A stretch of 64,000 nt of DNA from Nematocida ironsii (GCA_001642415.1 LTDK01000173.1:186001-250000), one strand, 5' to 3'. Positions 1-10,800 are shown, counted from the first letter of the stretch. Notes: generated from the letters alone by a model not told the origin. Translations and numbers: made by a program.

Positions 1-1080
1 ACTCACTTTGTTGCTTAGATTCTCCTCACAACCAAGCTCACCAGACCGGATAGACTCCTTAATATCAAAGTGCCCACTCCACGCGCTGCTTTCTCTTTCC
101 TGGCTGTTGTACCCTCTCTGTACAGACCCAGTGCCCTCATTCTTTTCCTGAATCATGCGCTCAATCTCTTCAATCGTTGAGAGGCATCCCTCCCAGTTAA
201 TAAGAAACACGCCAGAATTAATAACCTTTAGAAGCTCCCGCATAAAAACAATCCACCCATCTCTTTTAGGGCAGTACTCAGGAACATAGCACATGCTTAT
301 CATATATGGCGTATCAAACGCATCATATCCTGTCGCCATGTACGCATACCCCGCATGCTCCCGCAGCTCGTTATACCTCTCCTGCACTGTAAGCTCAATT
401 ATCTGCCGGCTATACTTATAGACATGAATAGATAAATTGTTTGCATAAAACAACGTGTCCAGCTTACTGCCCGCAGTGTCTAATGGGCCAATAGCCCGTA
501 TAATCTGCCGAATGTACCCTGCTTTCTCATCTACTTTGTTTTCCCTCCACTGCTCAATCTGCTTTTTCATGTTGAAAAGAATTGCCGTGTCATCTGGGTT
601 GATGTATCTGTTTTCCTCCACCACGCATCTAAGGCACTCCTCCTGCGCTAGCTCCTCATCTATCTCATCATTCATCACATTTTTCTTTGCCTTCCACGCA
701 GCATAATACCCTATTTTTATACCCCTTCGCGAGGATATCTTGTTTATAATCTGCCCTATCCGCGTCTCCTCCACATCCTGCATCTCTCGTATCTCATCTG
801 CTATGTATCGACCAGATGACTGTATGCTTAGGTTGCTCTGCTGTGGACAGTTGTGCACATTCTTCAGCTTCTTAATTATAAACATGTTATCTTTTTTCCT
901 TAGTGCTGCAGTTACTATTGCATCACATCCATGAGTCCGCCTCTCCTTGCACTGTATCGTATACTTCTTGGGAGTACTGTCTGTTGTCTCAAAATTGAAG
1001 TTGTTGTCAATTGCATACATTCGTATAGCATTCTGTGCTTCATTCTTTGATTTGAATACGTCTCCGACTGCTAGCTGCAT
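1..1080 (-). CDS. MULE/FAR1-like transposase-derived protein, 3' end outside window
   Basis: The minus-strand frame from the ATG at 1080 stays open for all 360 codons to the window edge, so the C terminus is missing. Residues about 1-80 look like the MuDR/FAR1 DNA-binding domain of the WRKY-GCM1 zinc-finger superfamily: LAVGDVFKSKNEAQNAI at the start, Cys near 44 and 52, and a VHNC motif near 76-79. The following part has the alpha/beta pattern of a MULE transposase RNase H-like core. Where MULE enzymes usually show a catalytic Asp after a hydrophobic strand, this protein reads FLINWEG, so an acidic catalytic residue may be lost. An AAATTTTAA stretch abuts the start codon. It could be an active transposase or a domesticated DNA-binding protein; the missing C terminus prevents a decision. 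Confidence 0.7.
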   Translation of the reverse strand, partial: MQLAVGDVFKSKNEAQNAIRMYAIDNNFNFETTDSTPKKYTIQCKERRTHGCDAIVTAALRKKDNMFIIKKLKNVHNCPQQSNLSIQSSGRYIADEIREMQDVEETRIGQIINKISSRRGIKIGYYAAWKAKKNVMNDEIDEELAQEECLRCVVEENRYINPDDTAILFNMKKQIEQWRENKVDEKAGYIRQIIRAIGPLDTAGSKLDTLFYANNLSIHVYKYSRQIIELTVQERYNELREHAGYAYMATGYDAFDTPYMISMCYVPEYCPKRDGWIVFMRELLKVINSGVFLINWEGCLSTIEEIERMIQEKNEGTGSVQRGYNSQERESSAWSGHFDIKESIRSGELGCEENLSNKVS

Positions 1081-1090
1081 TTAAAATTTT

Positions 1091-1276
1091 TTATGACTCT
1101 TCATTATTACATTCATTTTGTGCATGGTATATACAGCATATTTTAGACTTTTTTCTGTTCAAGTGCTCATTGTCCACTGTGTTTCTCGTAAATGTGACTC
1201 TTTTTCTTGGTGGTCCACCCCTTAGTCGCAAAGTCAATGTAAGCTCGGTTGTAGTTGAATTTTCCGGTACTAGCAT
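1091..1276 (-). CDS. YPI1: Type 1 protein phosphatase inhibitor, YPI1/PPP1R11 (inhibitor-3) family
   Basis: This 61-residue protein keeps the conserved core of the PPP1R11/Ypi1 family. LTLRLRGG (residues 13-21) is followed by an RVTF sequence at 26-29 that fits the PP1-docking RVxF motif. Then come [14 protein letters not shown] (32-45) and CCIY (47-50), the family signature around the second PP1 contact. Family members are small disordered regulators that bind the catalytic subunit of PP1, mostly in the nucleus. Yeast and human proteins are more than twice as long; here almost everything outside the PP1-binding core is gone. The stop lies 10 bases from the start of the neighbouring MULE-like gene on the same strand. 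Confidence 0.85.
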   Translation of the reverse strand: MLVPENSTTTELTLTLRLRGGPPRKRVTFTRNTVDNEHLNRKKSKICCIYHAQNECNNEES

Positions 1277-1583
1277 AAATTAAAATTAAAATAGAATAAA
1301 ATAGCTTACACAGAAAGACCGCCTGCCTTGCATCTAACACATACCAATCAGTATACTACCATAAATAAATGTATTATTGCTTGCTATACACAATATCATT
1401 ATATTATAATAAAAATACTAAATTATGCTTTACTCTCCCATAGAAAACAGAAGAAAATACATACTAGCACACAAAGGCAATTCTTTCTTTATATTCTGGT
1501 GAGTTTGGCCTAAATGTACAATACTTTTCGCACTTTTTGTCCTATATGCCCGAAATTCGAGTATTACATTGCATTCTATTACT
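1277..1583. other. Spacer between the YPI1 gene and a small unknown gene
   Basis: About 300 AT-rich bases. The only open frame (1328-1513, plus strand) has no recognisable sequence and is probably chance. The one notable element is a GCCCGAAAT motif at 1548-1556, described separately. Confidence 0.5.
1548..1557 (-). promoter_or_regulatory. GGG-type motif ATTTCGGGC
   Basis: Minus-strand ATTTCGGGC lies about 270 bases upstream of the minus-strand YPI1 start and matches the recurrent TTTCGGGTTAT-like element of this window. The G-rich strand is the coding strand of the downstream gene. Confidence 0.3.
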
Positions 1584-1964
1584 CTATAATTCTGCCTGCT
1601 TATATTCTATTACTTTATCTATCATCCTAGCAATATATTCATTGTACTTGTTATACTTGTTTCTGATCAACGTGACATAAACAGTTACACCACTGTATAC
1701 CAGTCCATATAATCCATTCAGCCGCACTTGCAGGTCATATGGTGAACTAATAAAGGAGTCAATTCTGTTAAGTACCAAAATGCTTTTGTCTTTAGGAAAG
1801 CCCGTTAGAAATTCTAACGTATACAGTGTGTCTACCTTAAGCTGATCAAAGTCACATTCGCACTCTAAATCAACCAAAAGCACAGATTCAAGATTTTCCA
1901 GCGTTGAGACAAATGAATACACTGAAGTATAATCAGAAAGGCAAACAAGCGTCAGTGAAGGCAT
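1584..1964 (-). CDS. Small unknown protein, possibly RecA-fold-like
   Basis: A 126-residue protein from a clear ATG at 1964. It alternates hydrophobic strands and helices: LTLVCLS at 4-10, SVLLVDLE near 27-34, SILVLNRIDSF near 61-71 and VTVYVTLIRN near 92-101. The LVLNRID strand resembles a Walker B-type strand, which would suit RecA-fold accessory proteins such as Elongator or Rad51-paralog subunits, but there is no Walker A motif. The product is not recognised; the RecA idea is a weak structural impression only. Codon use and ORF length fit a real gene. Confidence 0.55.
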   Translation of the reverse strand: MPSLTLVCLSDYTSVYSFVSTLENLESVLLVDLECECDFDQLKVDTLYTLEFLTGFPKDKSILVLNRIDSFISSPYDLQVRLNGLYGLVYSGVTVYVTLIRNKYNKYNEYIARMIDKVIEYKQAEL

Positions 1965-2159
1965 ACAAAGAGTGACAGGGGTGAAAATAACAAAAATTTA
2001 AATACCCAAAATTCCATTCTTAATACATTAATTGTTTTCTCAGTGCATCATAATGACAAACCAATAATTAATTGAAGGTTTTTGTTTAATATAAAACATA
2101 TTGTGATTCTATTTGGCATACACCAGAAAATAGCGGAAATTTAAATTATAAAAAACTAG

Positions 2160-2170
2160 AAACCCGAAAT
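2160..2170 (-). promoter_or_regulatory. GGG-type motif ATTTCGGGTTT
   Basis: On the minus strand the sequence reads ATTTCGGGTTT about 200 bases upstream of the minus-strand gene starting at 1964. It is the same element and orientation rule seen at the other sites. Confidence 0.35.
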
Positions 2171-2227
2171 ATAATCAAAAAGTGATAAGAATATATAACA
2201 CCACAGATTCCTAAAATCATCACTTTA

Positions 2228-3016
2228 TTATTCAATAATTAGTGTGTTTAGTATGCCTTCCACCTTTTTCATGGTGTCTTCTGGTGAAGTAACCTTTGTT
2301 CCAGTGACTCTCTTGTCTGAGTAAATTTCAAAATCGTTTCCTCCCTCTTCAGTCATATCCCCGAAGAAGAAAATGTGCTTAATCCCTTCGTTTTCTAGGT
2401 GCTTAATAGCATACGTCTTATCCCAGCCAACAGGGAAAATATCAATAGAGATTTCCCCTCCAATTGAAAAGGAAAATCCTTCAAATTGCTCTTTTAATAT
2501 GCTCACTACCCGTTCTCTAGTTTTATTTTTTGTGTCCAATTCTTTGAACGCTTTTCTTTCCTCACGCGTGCATGAACGGCCGACTGGCGAAATATTTACC
2601 ATTGAATGCCTCAACTCAATGAAATTTCCTGATAGAACAGGAACTTCCTTCTCTGGCAATTCGCTGAATATCTTCATAACACTTCTTACTAGCTTGTTGT
2701 GCTTCTCTTGCCCCACAAAGTTAAGGTACGACTCTTTTGACACCACCTTTCCGTTTTTTATGAATGTCAGACCGTTCTCTGGAAAGCAGTAATCAAATAT
2801 TTCCAAACAGTCTTCTCCCAATTGCTCTTGCTGCTTTGGGAGATCAGATCCTCCAACAAACCCTATTTTTACCTTGTTCCTTAACGCCCCCAAAAACTCT
2901 TTCATCTCTTTAGTGGCGGTTTCTCTTGACGGACTTAAAGTCCCATCTACATCAAAAAGGAATATTGTTTCGTCTTTTTTTATTGTTGTTTTTTCGCTTG
3001 CTCTGTCTTCTTGCAT
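2228..3016 (-). CDS. SEC53: Phosphomannomutase (eukaryotic PMM/SEC53 type)
   Basis: A 262-residue protein, near the usual ~250 residues of eukaryotic phosphomannomutases. It converts mannose-6-phosphate to mannose-1-phosphate for GDP-mannose synthesis, feeding protein mannosylation and GPI anchors. The HAD nucleophile motif DVDGTLS lies at 22-28 (D22 and D24 are the nucleophile and acid/base). GFVGGSDLPKQ follows near 54-64, and the family's FFGDMTEEGGNDFEI loop, which binds magnesium, lies near 217-231. Cytosolic; no signal peptide. The first ~15 residues are poorly conserved and charged. Confidence 0.93.
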   Translation of the reverse strand: MQEDRASEKTTIKKDETIFLFDVDGTLSPSRETATKEMKEFLGALRNKVKIGFVGGSDLPKQQEQLGEDCLEIFDYCFPENGLTFIKNGKVVSKESYLNFVGQEKHNKLVRSVMKIFSELPEKEVPVLSGNFIELRHSMVNISPVGRSCTREERKAFKELDTKNKTRERVVSILKEQFEGFSFSIGGEISIDIFPVGWDKTYAIKHLENEGIKHIFFFGDMTEEGGNDFEIYSDKRVTGTKVTSPEDTMKKVEGILNTLIIE

Positions 3017-3689
3017 ACTCTTTTTTCACTTTCTCTTTTTTATCGTAATTTATGACACATTGCATCATGTAATAGCACACCAATGTGATCACATACACAT
3101 AAAATAACCAATCCATTCACACCATCAAATTCTATTCTGTTCGTTCTATATACAATCACCACACCACGCATGTATATTGTAAATAGAATATAGTACTAAT
3201 TTGCTATATTTATGTTAAGAGCAGTATAATAGTACATATAAAACTATTATGTAATAGTTACGATTACATACTGTAAATAGTCTTTGTGTTATACTGATGT
3301 ACTATACTCCTGTAAGAATTATTGGCCCATTGTTATTTAATGCATTATATCTAGTATACTCTAATACTATATATAATTACTGCCATAATCGTATAATAAC
3401 TGGTTTTATTGGTTTTTATAGAATTATTTATATGCAGTATAATGAAATACAAAAAGAAATAAGAATGCGCATAACACTAAATACAGCATAGAGCAATTAT
3501 TTGTAATATATTATAATAATACAGTAGAGTTGGTTATACTATAGTGTAATTGGTGGTGGCATTCTGGGTAAAATCTATTTCTGTTGTATTTTTGGTTTAT
3601 ATACCATTATATGCCATATTTAACTACTTCCTTTATTTTTATTTTTGTAGCCATAAATTTTCTTATTTTTTCATCCCCTGTTAAAGTAA
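3017..3689. other. AT-rich spacer upstream of the eS1 gene
   Basis: About 670 bases with no convincing gene. An open frame at 3297-3491 (64 codons) has tyrosine- and isoleucine-rich composition expected from AT-rich DNA and no homology that I recognise. A CCCC run at 3675-3678, 12 bases before the eS1 ATG, matches the CCC-like signal described near starts of strongly expressed genes in Encephalitozoon. Confidence 0.5.
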
Positions 3690-4460
3690 ATGGCATCAAA
3701 GGGAAAAGCAAAAGTATCAGGGGGAGGTATCTCAAAGGGAAAGAAAATCAGATCTAAGAAATCCGTAGATGTAATGAGCAAGAAAGAGTTTTACAATTTG
3801 ACTCTTCCTTCAATATTTGAAACAAAGCAGGCTGGTGTCACCATAGTAGATAGAAGTCAAGGAAACTACTTTGCACCAGATGCCGTAAGAGGAAGAACAT
3901 TTGAAGTAAACCAGGGAGATCTCATGACAAGCTCAAACACTCAGTCATTCAGAAAGTTCAAGTTTGTAGTTGATGGAGTAAGAGGAAAGGATGCCATTAG
4001 CAGTTTCCACAGTATGGAACTTATTAGTGACAAGATAAAGAGCATTCCAAAGAAGTGGCATACTCTTGTGGAGACATGCAGCAAAGTTGAGACTGTTGAC
4101 GGATACACTCTAAGAGTATTCACTGTTTCCAACACCAAGAGAAAGCCAAAGTCTGTTAAGAAGAACTGCTACGCAAAGTTATCACAGGTCAAAGCAATTA
4201 GACAGATTATATTTAAGATTGTGTCCGAGGAGCTCAGTGGCTGCAAGATCAATGACGTAATGAAGAAGTTAATGAATGAAACCATTGGAATGAGAATAGA
4301 ACAGGAAGGCATTAAAATATACCCTCTCCAGAACTGCCACGTTAAGAAGGTAAAGGTACTGAAGAGACCAAAGATTGACGAGACTGAGTTTGATGTCAAG
4401 CAAAAGGGAAAGAAGGTCGAAATGGTATACGAGCCAGAAGCAGCCCAGGTTGTGGCATAA
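3690..4460 (+). CDS. RPS3A: 40S ribosomal protein eS1 (RPS3A family)
   Basis: A 256-residue cytosolic ribosomal protein of the expected length. The N terminus is basic (KGKAKVSGGGISKGKK, residues 3-18). Family segments follow in order: VDVMSKKEFYNLTLPSIF at 26-43, GRTFEVNQGDL near 68-78, a RKFKF strand near 88-92, and the region with YTLRVFTVSNTKRKPKS near 138-154. eS1 sits on the solvent side of the small subunit near the mRNA exit. Codon use is more GC-rich than in neighbours, as expected for a highly expressed gene. A CCCC tract just before the start is a likely transcription signal. Confidence 0.95.
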   Translation: MASKGKAKVSGGGISKGKKIRSKKSVDVMSKKEFYNLTLPSIFETKQAGVTIVDRSQGNYFAPDAVRGRTFEVNQGDLMTSSNTQSFRKFKFVVDGVRGKDAISSFHSMELISDKIKSIPKKWHTLVETCSKVETVDGYTLRVFTVSNTKRKPKSVKKNCYAKLSQVKAIRQIIFKIVSEELSGCKINDVMKKLMNETIGMRIEQEGIKIYPLQNCHVKKVKVLKRPKIDETEFDVKQKGKKVEMVYEPEAAQVVA

Positions 4461-4604
4461 GCAACTAATCTAAAATAAAGAAATAGTTCAAGTTAGTAAA
4501 CTTATTGCTAAAATAGAAATATTAATATATTGAGAATATAAGAATTATACAAAAATTGATCTTGTTCGAATTAATATTATAAACAGAGTTTCTAATTATT
4601 TTAT

Positions 4605-4892
4605 ATGTTAAAAAGAACAAAAGAGAAGATAATAGAGTGTTCCCTAGAGAATATCTGCAAAATACCTATAGATAAGAATATATACTTGATTATAACAGGC
4701 AAATTTTTATGTATTAAACACCATGAGAGTGGTGAGACAATTCTTTATATTTACCATAATAAAAAGAAATTAGCAATTACGTATACAGGAAGAATCTCTC
4801 ATGCAAGAGTCACTGGACAAGTAGTTCATGTATTCTGTCAAGTAGTAAAAATTGACAGAATAAGACGAGTAATATGTCTTACACTAAAATAA
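4605..4892 (+). CDS. Small unknown protein, possibly OB-fold
   Basis: A 95-residue basic protein with a clear ATG. The alternation of strands (NIYLIITGKFLCIK at 25-38, TILYIYHNKKKLAITYTG at 45-62, VTGQVVHVFCQVV near 69-81, VICLTLK at the end) gives a small beta-rich fold that would suit an OB-type barrel such as an RPA3- or TEN1-like protein. No diagnostic motif is visible, so the product is unassigned. It stands alone between eS1 and a long spacer. Confidence 0.5.
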   Translation: MLKRTKEKIIECSLENICKIPIDKNIYLIITGKFLCIKHHESGETILYIYHNKKKLAITYTGRISHARVTGQVVHVFCQVVKIDRIRRVICLTLK

Positions 4893-5471
4893 AAACAAGA
4901 ATGCATAATAAATATTCTGCAATATAATAATTTGTATAATACGCAGTATAATACACCGTTTGTTACCATTCATGTGTCTAATTATGTATAGGTTTTTCTG
5001 TTGTAATATTTACTTAATTTTAATTCTAAGCCAAATAGAAAGTGTTTATTTCATGTAAGACATTTATGTACGCATTTAAATTTTATTTATAAAAATAGAA
5101 AATAGAAAATTTATAGGAACAGTACAGCTATTATTAATCATTCTTATGGTTTTTAGATTGAAACATGCATAGTATATTTGTTAATATCATTAACACATCA
5201 CATATGTGTAAATATGATTTGATTTTTTATAATTAATCTCCAGTAAACTCCAGTATCTAGTTAACTCTCACAGCACATTTATAAATTTTCAAGATCAATT
5301 TAATACATTCTGATATGATATTTATGTAAATATTTATACAGCATAGTTATTGATTATCTTATAACAATTTTGATATAAAAATCATTATAAAATAGCTGAT
5401 AATATTACTTAAAAATAAGCAAAAATCAAATAATTGAAGTATATAAGAGAATCAATAATAAGAAAAACATA
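4893..5471. other. AT-rich spacer, no gene seen
   Basis: About 580 bases of very AT-rich sequence with many short stops in all frames. I see no gene, RNA fold or tandem repeat in it. Confidence 0.5.
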
Positions 5472-5750
5472 ATGTTGCAACCCCCAAAGACAGAACTTCC
5501 CATAAACACAATAGAATACATATGACTAATTGCAATTATAGTAGTTCTAGTTATATCTATAATTATGTGCTGTTATGTATGCATACTAAACAGAAAAACA
5601 GAAGAAATATACAGCCAAGAAATTAGTATGTTGGAAAGACAAGCAAACAACCAAGGCATGCCTACAGCAAGAAACGATGAACATTTAGCTACAGAAAATG
5701 AAATTGAATTTGCACTCATAAACTCGTTAGATACACTAAGGCATTATTAA
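5472..5750 (+). pseudogene. Small single-pass membrane protein frame interrupted by one UGA
   Basis: The frame opens at the ATG at 5472, runs 17 codons (MLQPPKTELPINTIEYI), meets a TGA at 5523-5525, and continues open in the same frame to the stop ending at 5750. Together these would be 92 codons. The codons right after the stop encode a transmembrane segment (LIAIIVVLVISIIMCCYVCI), then a charged tail. The first downstream ATG (5565) falls inside that segment, so restarting there would cut the membrane anchor. The stop is followed by CTA, and UGA-CUA is the context best known for programmed readthrough. The choices are readthrough, a recent nonsense mutation or a sequencing error. Confidence 0.5.
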
Positions 5751-6354
5751 TTCTCGGGTTTATATAACTTTAAACATTCATATATTATTGTTCTATTGAC
5801 TTATACTAATTCATGCAATACTCACTGATATATTATTGTTGTAAAACATTATACACTTGAATAACCGTGAATACTGTTCACCAGTGTATTTAATAATAAT
5901 GGCATTCACAATTTGACTTAGTAAAATATTTAAATATACAAATTCCTCTAAAGCTATTTAAGTATAATACAGCACAGAAAAATAGATGAAATAATACAAT
6001 ATTAAGAACTATACTAGCAATAATACACAACGGCACTATATTCATACTACTGCCATGCATATCAATTATAATAAAGAACATTCTTTTGTGCTATCTCTAT
6101 TTATATTTCGGGTTATTTCTGGTTGGTATGTTTATATTAGAATAGTATTCTAGTTAAATAATTTTAGAAAAAATGAACGTGTTTATATTAGTGCTGCTAA
6201 TAATAGGCTAGATATTAATAATTAGTATAATATAATTTTATTTTGGCTTAATTTGTTGGCAGCATTCAGCAGTATATAATTAAAGCAATTTAATCTGTCT
6301 TATTATAACTAAAAATATAAATATATAAGAAAAGTTGAATATTAATAGATAAAA
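5751..6354. other. AT-rich spacer upstream of the multi-pass membrane gene
   Basis: About 600 bases. A minus-strand frame at 5890-6081 encodes a hydrophobic 63-residue peptide beginning MFFIIIDMHG; it could be a tiny membrane protein but has no support beyond being open. A CTCGGGTTTATAT element follows the stop at 5753, and TTTCGGGTTAT lies at 6106-6116. Confidence 0.45.
6106..6116 (+). promoter_or_regulatory. GGG-type motif TTTCGGGTTAT
   Basis: An exact TTTCGGGTTAT about 240 bases upstream of the plus-strand membrane gene at 6355, same orientation as that gene. Confidence 0.4.
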
Positions 6355-7251
6355 ATGGAAACTTCGGCACAAATTGTTATAGATGAAGCATATGATGTTA
6401 CGGATGTATTACTAAGCATGCACGGTGCTTCTCTTAATAATATAGGGACTATAAACAATGAAAATACCAGAGAAATTGAAAACAATGAAGATATAAACGA
6501 ACTACAACAAAATACTATAGTTATTGAAGAGGAAGTGAATAGAGGAGCTATACGTCAAAGTATAATTAAATACCTTCTGCTGGCATATGAAGGAAGATTT
6601 GGTTTATATACTCTATTTAGCTCATTTACACTTGTTGTCTTTTCTAAGCTAATTATAGATATTATATTCAATCTATGTTCAATGAATGACCATTCAGACC
6701 AAACTGAACAGCAATATATTCTGCTAAATCTTGATAGATCCATTGAAATTAAGATATCTCTGGTGGCATATATAATATACTTTGCAATTAATCTAGTACA
6801 CGCCACATTTAGATTTATTTCGTGTATTAGCTCAGATTTCAATGTAACAGCATATGATTTAATTTCCAATATCCAGATACAAAGTGTATATTATCCTTTA
6901 ATATGCTTTATGGCCGTATTATTAATTGTAATCAGTCGTTTTACTATATCCAGCACAGGGGAAACTGGAGGGTTTACATCTGTTATTAAGATATATATTG
7001 GATCGCAAATTGCTTTTCTTATATCTGAAATTATATTCATCTGTTTTAAACCATTTAAATATCACTTATATAGACCAACTACAAAAAAAGTGAAAAGTAT
7101 AATACTTAGTATCTACTATATAAATCACATAATGCTGCTTTCAGCACTCCTAATAGTTATACACTACTCAGCTGAGTTAGTTCCACTGGCAGTTGTAAAT
7201 CATACATACTGGATTAAAAAAACTCCAAGTATTATAACCATAGACATTTAA
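6355..7251 (+). CDS. Multi-pass membrane protein of unknown function
   Basis: A 298-residue protein with an acidic, Asn/Glu-rich cytosolic-looking head (residues 1-65) and about five hydrophobic spans: roughly 83-110, 130-155, 178-200, 208-230 and 248-280. No family motif is recognisable. It opens the accessory block of secreted and membrane genes, and its spacers are long compared with the housekeeping part of the window. Lineage-specific membrane proteins of this kind are common in microsporidia and some reach host membranes; that role here is inference. Confidence 0.6.
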   Translation: METSAQIVIDEAYDVTDVLLSMHGASLNNIGTINNENTREIENNEDINELQQNTIVIEEEVNRGAIRQSIIKYLLLAYEGRFGLYTLFSSFTLVVFSKLIIDIIFNLCSMNDHSDQTEQQYILLNLDRSIEIKISLVAYIIYFAINLVHATFRFISCISSDFNVTAYDLISNIQIQSVYYPLICFMAVLLIVISRFTISSTGETGGFTSVIKIYIGSQIAFLISEIIFICFKPFKYHLYRPTTKKVKSIILSIYYINHIMLLSALLIVIHYSAELVPLAVVNHTYWIKKTPSIITIDI

Positions 7252-7872
7252 ATGTAACTTGGGTATTCCATATTATTGCAGCACGAAATGCACTTAATCT
7301 TCGAATAAATACAATTTACTATTATTAATTGGTGTTATACATAATACAACTTACTTTCATTTATTTAATGTGAACTATGCATGATTTATTAAAAATAAAA
7401 TATTATTTATGCCTTACATTTAATAAGAGAAATCTTTCTGTATTAGATAACACACTAAAACATTTATAGAAAATATAAACTATACAATACTTCTATAAAG
7501 ATGTATTAATATATAAAGAATAAGTATAGCACCAACTAAACCAACAGCCAGTAGCATATAATTACAATAAAAGAAAGAAGAAACACTTAGTGAAGTATAA
7601 GAAACATACGTATGGTATCAATTGATCATATAGATGTAACACCCCATCCTCCATACCAATAACTAGTTGACTAATTGCATACTAATAGGTTCTTTTGGTG
7701 TTTTATGTGTTTTTATCTATATAAGCAGTTATTATCTAAATATATTGCTGTATAAATACTTCTAATAAGTATTATTAAGAATTTAAAGAATTTCTATTTT
7801 ATTTTTATATAACCCAAAAATAAAAAGAGATTAATAAGAATAAAAAAGAATTAATTTTAATATAATTTTAAT
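7252..7872. repeat. Spacer carrying one arm of an inverted repeat (7370-7440)
   Basis: About 620 bases without a gene. The reverse complement of roughly 7370-7435 aligns with 11025-11080 on the other side of the large secreted gene, with about 90 percent identity by eye over ~55 bases. The shared core reads CATAAATAATAT and CATGCAYAGTTCACATT. A shorter, weaker copy lies at 13123-13160. Confidence 0.5.
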
Positions 7873-10800
7873 ATGAAAGAGAGACAGAGTATATCTAAAA
7901 GTATAAAACAGTTTATAATAAGAAACACATTGAATAAGAACAAGAGCATAGTGTTATTACTAATAACATTGATACATAGTATATGCGCGATCCTGGTAGG
8001 GGATGATATTTCTAGAGCAGATACAATAAAATTAAACTCCGGTTTAATTATAAACCCGAAACGAGGGCTTTCGCCATCTATTAATTATATGACTTATTCA
8101 TGCGGGTTTATGAAGAACTTTCGTATGTACTGGTATGGAATATACCAAGAGTGGTCTCTGAAGAAAGACATGATATCAAAAGAAAATAAGCATACTATTG
8201 AGTATTCTAAAAACATACAAGATTGGAAAGTACATAAAAAAATAGATGAAGATAGAGGCAAGGACAGATACTTAAGGAAGTTTGCAAAGCAGCTAATCAA
8301 TATGTTTCCATCAGAGAATAGATGTTTTTCTATTGAATCAGTTAAAATGGATTCGTTTACTCGGTTTTTAAGAGAGTATAATAGTACATCAGATGATTTA
8401 TATATTCTTGCTTCTTTATTTCTTCTCTCTGAAGGAATTGCCATTCCTATTGAAATAATAGATGATAAAGAAAATGTTGGGAATAAAATACTTACTTTAA
8501 AAAAGAACAAAGAAACACAAAATGGATTTTATTTTAGATTAAGTCTGACTATAGAGGACAAAACAGATGGAAAGCATGTGAGCTCAAAAGTATATCAGAA
8601 AAAAACAGAAGAGATAATTGAATTCTTCAAGAGTCTTATTGTTGAAAGTTCTTATTACTACTTAACAATACCAGAAGAATTCTCAATGCCTGCTACATAT
8701 GATGAGTTCTTAACAGGAAATTTTCTGTGCAATCCAAAGATGCTTATTCGAACATACTTCTTTGAGTATATAAACATTGCGGAAACGTATGAAAAGTTTG
8801 TAATGATAGTGTATGACCTAATTATTGATCAAATAACCGATAATAGAGAAGATTCCTCTGCATCAGATGAAACAGATTCCTCGGCATCAGATAAAATAGG
8901 TGCAGATCGTCTAGTTAATAAGTTTTTCTTAGAACTTGAAGATACATGGAATAACATAAAAAATAGAAGATGCTATTATGCAGATTTCTGTAGCTTTAAA
9001 AAAGCAAGAGATGTTTGTATAAACACACCGTTTATAGATATTACTTATACGCCAAATTGCATAGATAGGCCCAAGTACATCCAGAAAGAAGACAGAATTG
9101 TTATAGATGAAAGTAGCAGTAGTTTTCAAAATTGCCAGAATTCTATTCTTCTTGCTATGTTCTTCTGCTTTGTCTTTGATCCAGCAACTAAAAAATACAA
9201 TACAGATCATCTACCAAATGCATCTAATAAGCTTAAAAGCTTTTTTTCTAAATATACGTATATAGTAAAGAACATAAGTGTTGCTATGAAATCTAAATGG
9301 AGTGGGGTTATAGATGACCTTCCTAGCTCAAAGCGTAATTATAATGGCGATGGTTCAATAGCCAACACTGGGCTACTAAACATATTATATATGATGTCTG
9401 ATTTAGTAGGAGGTATGCCTGAAATAGAATATACAGTTAATTATATAAAATATATGCTTAAAGAGGAGGAGGATTCTATGAAAAATATAGAAAAAATAAA
9501 GCTAGAATTACAGGAATTGTTACAAAAAGTATTCTCTTTTCTCTCCAGAAATAAAAAGGTAGAAGTAGAGTGTAACAATCCTATAATTATAGCAATAAAC
9601 AAACAAGGGGAATTGAAAAAGGACTTGGCTGTAAATATTGGTATCCTATATGATACTGGCTTAATGTGGCATGGAATTAGATTTACCATATCTAATTCTT
9701 ATGAAGAAAACCAGCTAGTAGAGATCATAAAAAAGGAAAAGCTTGATAAAAAAGAAGAAGAATATTCTAAAGAGCAAACCAGCGACGATAAATCACGATT
9801 CATAATTAGCATAGACGATATTTATAGTTATATAGATGCATACCCAAAAATGATTATAAACCAATTCATTAATATGAAAATCGAATCATATGCCATCTCT
9901 AATTTAAAACTCTCATTTGATATGAATAAAGAGAAAATAGTGAATAGTAGATGCAACAATCCAAATAGTCTGATGTTATGGGGAGATCTAGATGACCTAG
10001 AGTACAAATCGCATCTTATAAGAATGTTCTCAATACACTCTAGTGGAGAAACTTTGAGAAGTGATAATCCTATGGTGCGGTTCACTTCTAATCTCATAGG
10101 AAGTATTCCTCTGGATGACCCAATAATAAGACAGCGCATTCTGTCCGGCTGTGCATACAACAAGAACTATAAGACATACTACCCACAGCTTGATTATGAC
10201 ATACACATATCGCATAAAACAAAATTACGTTTAGAAGAACTCCATTCAATGATGGAGTCCCTCCACCATATAAAAAAAATAGATAATTCTGCTATCATTG
10301 GATCATATATGTCTTTGTTACAGGCATATGGAAAAGGCAAAGAAATACCTTATTTATTTTCAAGTGCCCATGTGCTTGATAGTATAATAAAAGAAATAAA
10401 AAAGCCTAACTATGAACCAAAATATATGCCATGGAAGTACCAGCCCAAATTAAATAGTGAAAAATCAGCTGATCATAATATAGCAGGCACAGAAATGCAA
10501 AACTTGTATATAACATCTATTTTTAATTATATTCATGGCGAATTAACAGATGCAATGCCTTCTCCTGTTGGAACTAATCTTAATATTATTTATGTGTGCT
10601 GGCTTTATAATATAATTAACTCCCACTTCACTTTCTCTGTAGAGGATATTAAACCCATATGCGCCCGTATAAACCCATACGATCTTTCAAGAGAAATTGA
10701 AGATGTTATAGGATATAAATTATCCTATAAAAATACTATGTGTTTTATAGACTTTTTAGAAAAAAACAAGTTAGAGTTGTTTAGCAACGCCAATAGTTAT

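Noticed and set aside
3297..3491. 64-residue ORF upstream of eS1
   Set aside because: Composition matches translated AT-rich spacer, with no recognisable motif.
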